NCBI GenBank assembly: GCA_021307315.1
Contig: JAJSPD010000080.1
Coordinates: forward strand, 62,001 to 126,000
Reading direction: 5' to 3'
Length of the DNA: 64,000 bases
Origin: Bisporella sp. PMI_857
Lineage: Eukaryota; Ascomycota; Leotiomycetes; Helotiales; Helotiaceae
Shown: piece by piece, positions 62,000-64,000 of the stretch
Layout of the letters: each line of letters opens with the position of its first letter
Numbering within the stretch: position 1 is the stretch's first letter
Translations under genes and position numbers: made by a program
The notes under the pieces: model-generated
What the model was told of the DNA's origin: nothing
The model's database searches: none
What the model saw: only the letters and a program-made list of their open reading frames with translations

Positions 62000-63017
62000 C
62001 TATATTTCCTCGTCAATCCGACGTGCCTTTCGGAGGGCTAAACGTTTTGATATGTGGTGATTTCTTTCAATTACTGCCTGTAGGAGGGAAAGCTTTGTTT
62101 TCCACAGGCTTTACCGACGCTGTATCTATCGCTGGCTCCGGCCTTTATCGAAGTTTCGACCGTACGTTACGACTTACGGAAGTTATGCGTCAGCAGGGCG
62201 GAGACGATATCGCAATCAAGTTTCGTGTGGCATTAGAGCAATTGCGTTCTTCGAGTTTGACGCAAGAAAGCTGGGAATTACTTTCCAGCCGAGTTCAGAA
62301 TCAGCTTCCGCCTGCTGAAGTTTCCAGGTTCGACGATGCTTTACGGTTGTATTTTACGAACATATGAGTTCACGAGTTCACGAGTACAATTACGAGCGAT
62401 TAACTGGCCTTAACGCTCCTGTCAGACGGATTTCAGCCCGTCATCGTGGAGCCGGTGCTTCAAAAGCTACCGAAAAAGAAGCGGAAGGCTTAGCACCTGA
62501 GTTGTATATTTCCATCGGGGCTCGAGTAATGTTAATGCAAAACTTATAGACCGAAATGGGCCTGGTCAACAGTGCTTTAGGCATTGTACGAGACATTTCT
62601 TGGCTTGCCGGGCCTGTAAACCCTGGAGATATGCCGATAATAATTTTGGTTGAGTTTGATCAGTATTCGGGGCCTGAGTTTGGAGATTGCGGCCCGAATC
62701 GAATTCCAGTTTTCCTTTCTACACGTCAATTCGATCTTAATAGCACTGCTTGTGCTCGGATCCAGTTTCCTTTACGCTTGGCATATGCTCTCACGGTTCA
62801 CAAAAGTCAAGGACTGACGTTATCACAGGTCGTTACTGATTTATCGGACAAGGAACATACTATTGGGCTTTCTTATGTGGCTGTATCACGGGTTAAATCT
62901 CTACAGGGCTTGCTTTTGAAACGGCGTCTACTTTTGATCGTTTTATTAACCACGACTCTTCGGTTCGTCGAGATCGAGAGCTTGATATAGTTTACAGGAA
63001 TGCACAAGCACTTTAGC
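61998..63017 (+). pseudogene. Helitron helicase (PIF1-like) C-terminal remnant
   Basis: Codes the C-terminal third of a Helitron/PIF1 helicase: VPFGGLNVLICGDFFQLLPV (motif III with GDFFQL), LRLTEVMRQQ (motif IV region), then ARVMLMQNL*TEMGLVN (Trp to TAG at 62547-62549), LRLAYALTVHKSQGLTLSQV (motif V) and IGLSYVAVSRVKSLQGL (motif VI). Frames shift near 62365 (with a duplicated GAGTTCAC) and near 62921 (T-run), after which the end DRELDIVYRNAQAL is in another frame. The Rep endonuclease and 5' helicase half are absent. Unwinding for rolling-circle transposition would be the ancestral role. Confidence 0.82.
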
Positions 63018-63267
63018 TAGAACTTATGGCCGTTATCGACCCGTAAAGTAACGTTGATACTTTTACTTTTTTATCACTACAACAACTGCTAAACAATTTT
63101 TGATATTTCTCGTTGCTTAATCGAAAGTACCGCAAATAACGTGTCGATAGAAACCGAGTCCAACTTTGAATCTGATTTTTTTTAAAAAAAGAGTTGAAAA
63201 ACAGAAAAAAAGGAACGGACAAATTGTCATGCTATTACTCTTTTTAACGGATGCGCAAAAAAAACCT
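63018..63267. other. AT-rich spacer
   Basis: Between the helicase remnant and the dispersed repeat. No CTRR-type Helitron end could be assigned with confidence. Confidence 0.35.
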
Positions 63268-64000
63268 ATATACTAGAGTTGATAATTCGGAGGAATCCTC
63301 AAGCTATTAAGGTTTCAAAGTGCTGCCAGCCTAGAAACCCCTTTATACGAAAGAGAGAGTCTTGGCCGACAATGCAACGGGTCCCAAACCGGGTCGTCGA
63401 CAGCAGTTGTCACCAACTACCATACGTCCTACCCGCCGGCTCAGCGACGATCACTTCCACAGTTCCCCTATCTCTGCCTTTCGTGAGCCAGGACGCGCAC
63501 AATTCAGCGCCCCGTTTCTTGGGTAGGGGTCGTAGCTGTGGCCTAGACACTCATAGATGCAGGGAGGAAAAGCTTCCGCAACCATCGCACCGACAGATAG
63601 TACGCAATCCTTATAGATAGGCCAAGAAGTAAAAGCTCTAACAATGTTGAATTGCTAGAATGAGTGTTGAAACGTGGCTGTATTAGTCAGCATGTCAACG
63701 TCACAAACGGAACTACAATCCAGTTCCAGAATCCAGTTCCAGAATCCAGAAAAGCCAGTACCAGAAGCCGGAAGCCAGAAAGAGCCAGGTCCAGATCCAG
63801 ATCCAACCCAGTATAATATAGGATCGATGATCCACAAGCCATTCCCCACTAGGCAAAATGCACACGTGATGCAGTTACCTGGATCTCCAACGCTGCTGCG
63901 ATTGAAAGCGACAACACGTTGAAACACCTTAAAGCATGCTTATGATGCAATACACCAAGCAAACTCTCCAGTGGTTGAATCCCCGCCTTTGCCGCCAAGA
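63268..64000. repeat. Long dispersed repeat, copy 2, continues beyond window
   Basis: Same repeat as 17437-18114, similarity continuing to the window end. A CCAG-rich run of short repeats (AGAATCCAGTTCC, CCAGATCCAGATCC; 63715-63812) is specific to this copy. Confidence 0.7.

Noticed and set aside
1..64000. CRISPR arrays, tRNA and rRNA genes
   Set aside because: Looked for direct-repeat/spacer structure and tRNA B-box-like GTTCGAATC patterns; none found. Tandem repeats here are coding arrays or LTR subrepeats.

Overview
The window is nuclear DNA of a filamentous ascomycete (Pezizomycotina). Evidence: short 45-122 bp GT-AG introns, HET-domain genes, NACHT receptors with WD40 or ankyrin arrays, a fungal C2H2 regulator, MULE/Copia/Gypsy/Helitron remains, and mutation spectra resembling repeat-induced point mutation (RIP). 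The class cannot be fixed from the sequence; Leotiomycetes would fit but is a guess. The DNA is transposon-rich and gene-poor, typical of a rapidly evolving accessory region.

Layout. 0-2.8 kb: 3' part of a NACHT-ankyrin receptor with a nearly homogeneous ankyrin array. 3.5-7.1 kb: a small gene of unknown function split by a solo LTR and by a complete MULE transposon. 8.2-11.6 kb: a HET-NACHT-WD40 (HNWD) pseudogene with three in-frame TAG codons. 12-14 kb: a MITE, pogo-like ends and nested solo LTRs. 14.7-16.9 kb: a HET gene broken by a 433-bp MITE and a frameshift. 17-25 kb: sparse, with a kinase-like gene and a chromodomain pseudogene. 25.6-31.3 kb: a full-length Copia element with LTRs that look identical, inserted in the last codons of a second HNWD gene that runs to 35.6 kb. 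36.4 kb: a kinase-like gene; its RIP-damaged duplicate lies at 57.2 kb. 37-42.7 kb: many solo LTRs, a Gypsy pol fragment, a hypothetical gene and an MFS relic. 43.1-45.3 kb: an apparently intact 706-residue HET gene. 47.2-50.8 kb: a zinc-finger/vWA-like gene. 51.5-53.5 kb: a glyoxalase-fold gene and a small secreted protein. 55.5-56.6 kb: a GIY-YIG-like gene. 58-64 kb: LTRs, a truncated host-gene tail, a Helitron helicase remnant and one copy of a long dispersed repeat.

Working together. NLR-type receptors (NACHT-ANK, two HNWD), two further HET genes and three kinase-like genes lie close together. This content matches fungal non-self-recognition and cell-death repertoires. Three HET-containing genes share upstream sequence, so they probably arose by duplication with their promoters and may be co-regulated. 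Most members have been broken by transposons, RIP-like mutation or frameshifts. Target-site duplications let many insertions be dated relative to one another and show the reading frames before insertion. All functional statements rest on motif recognition by eye; no database search was possible.
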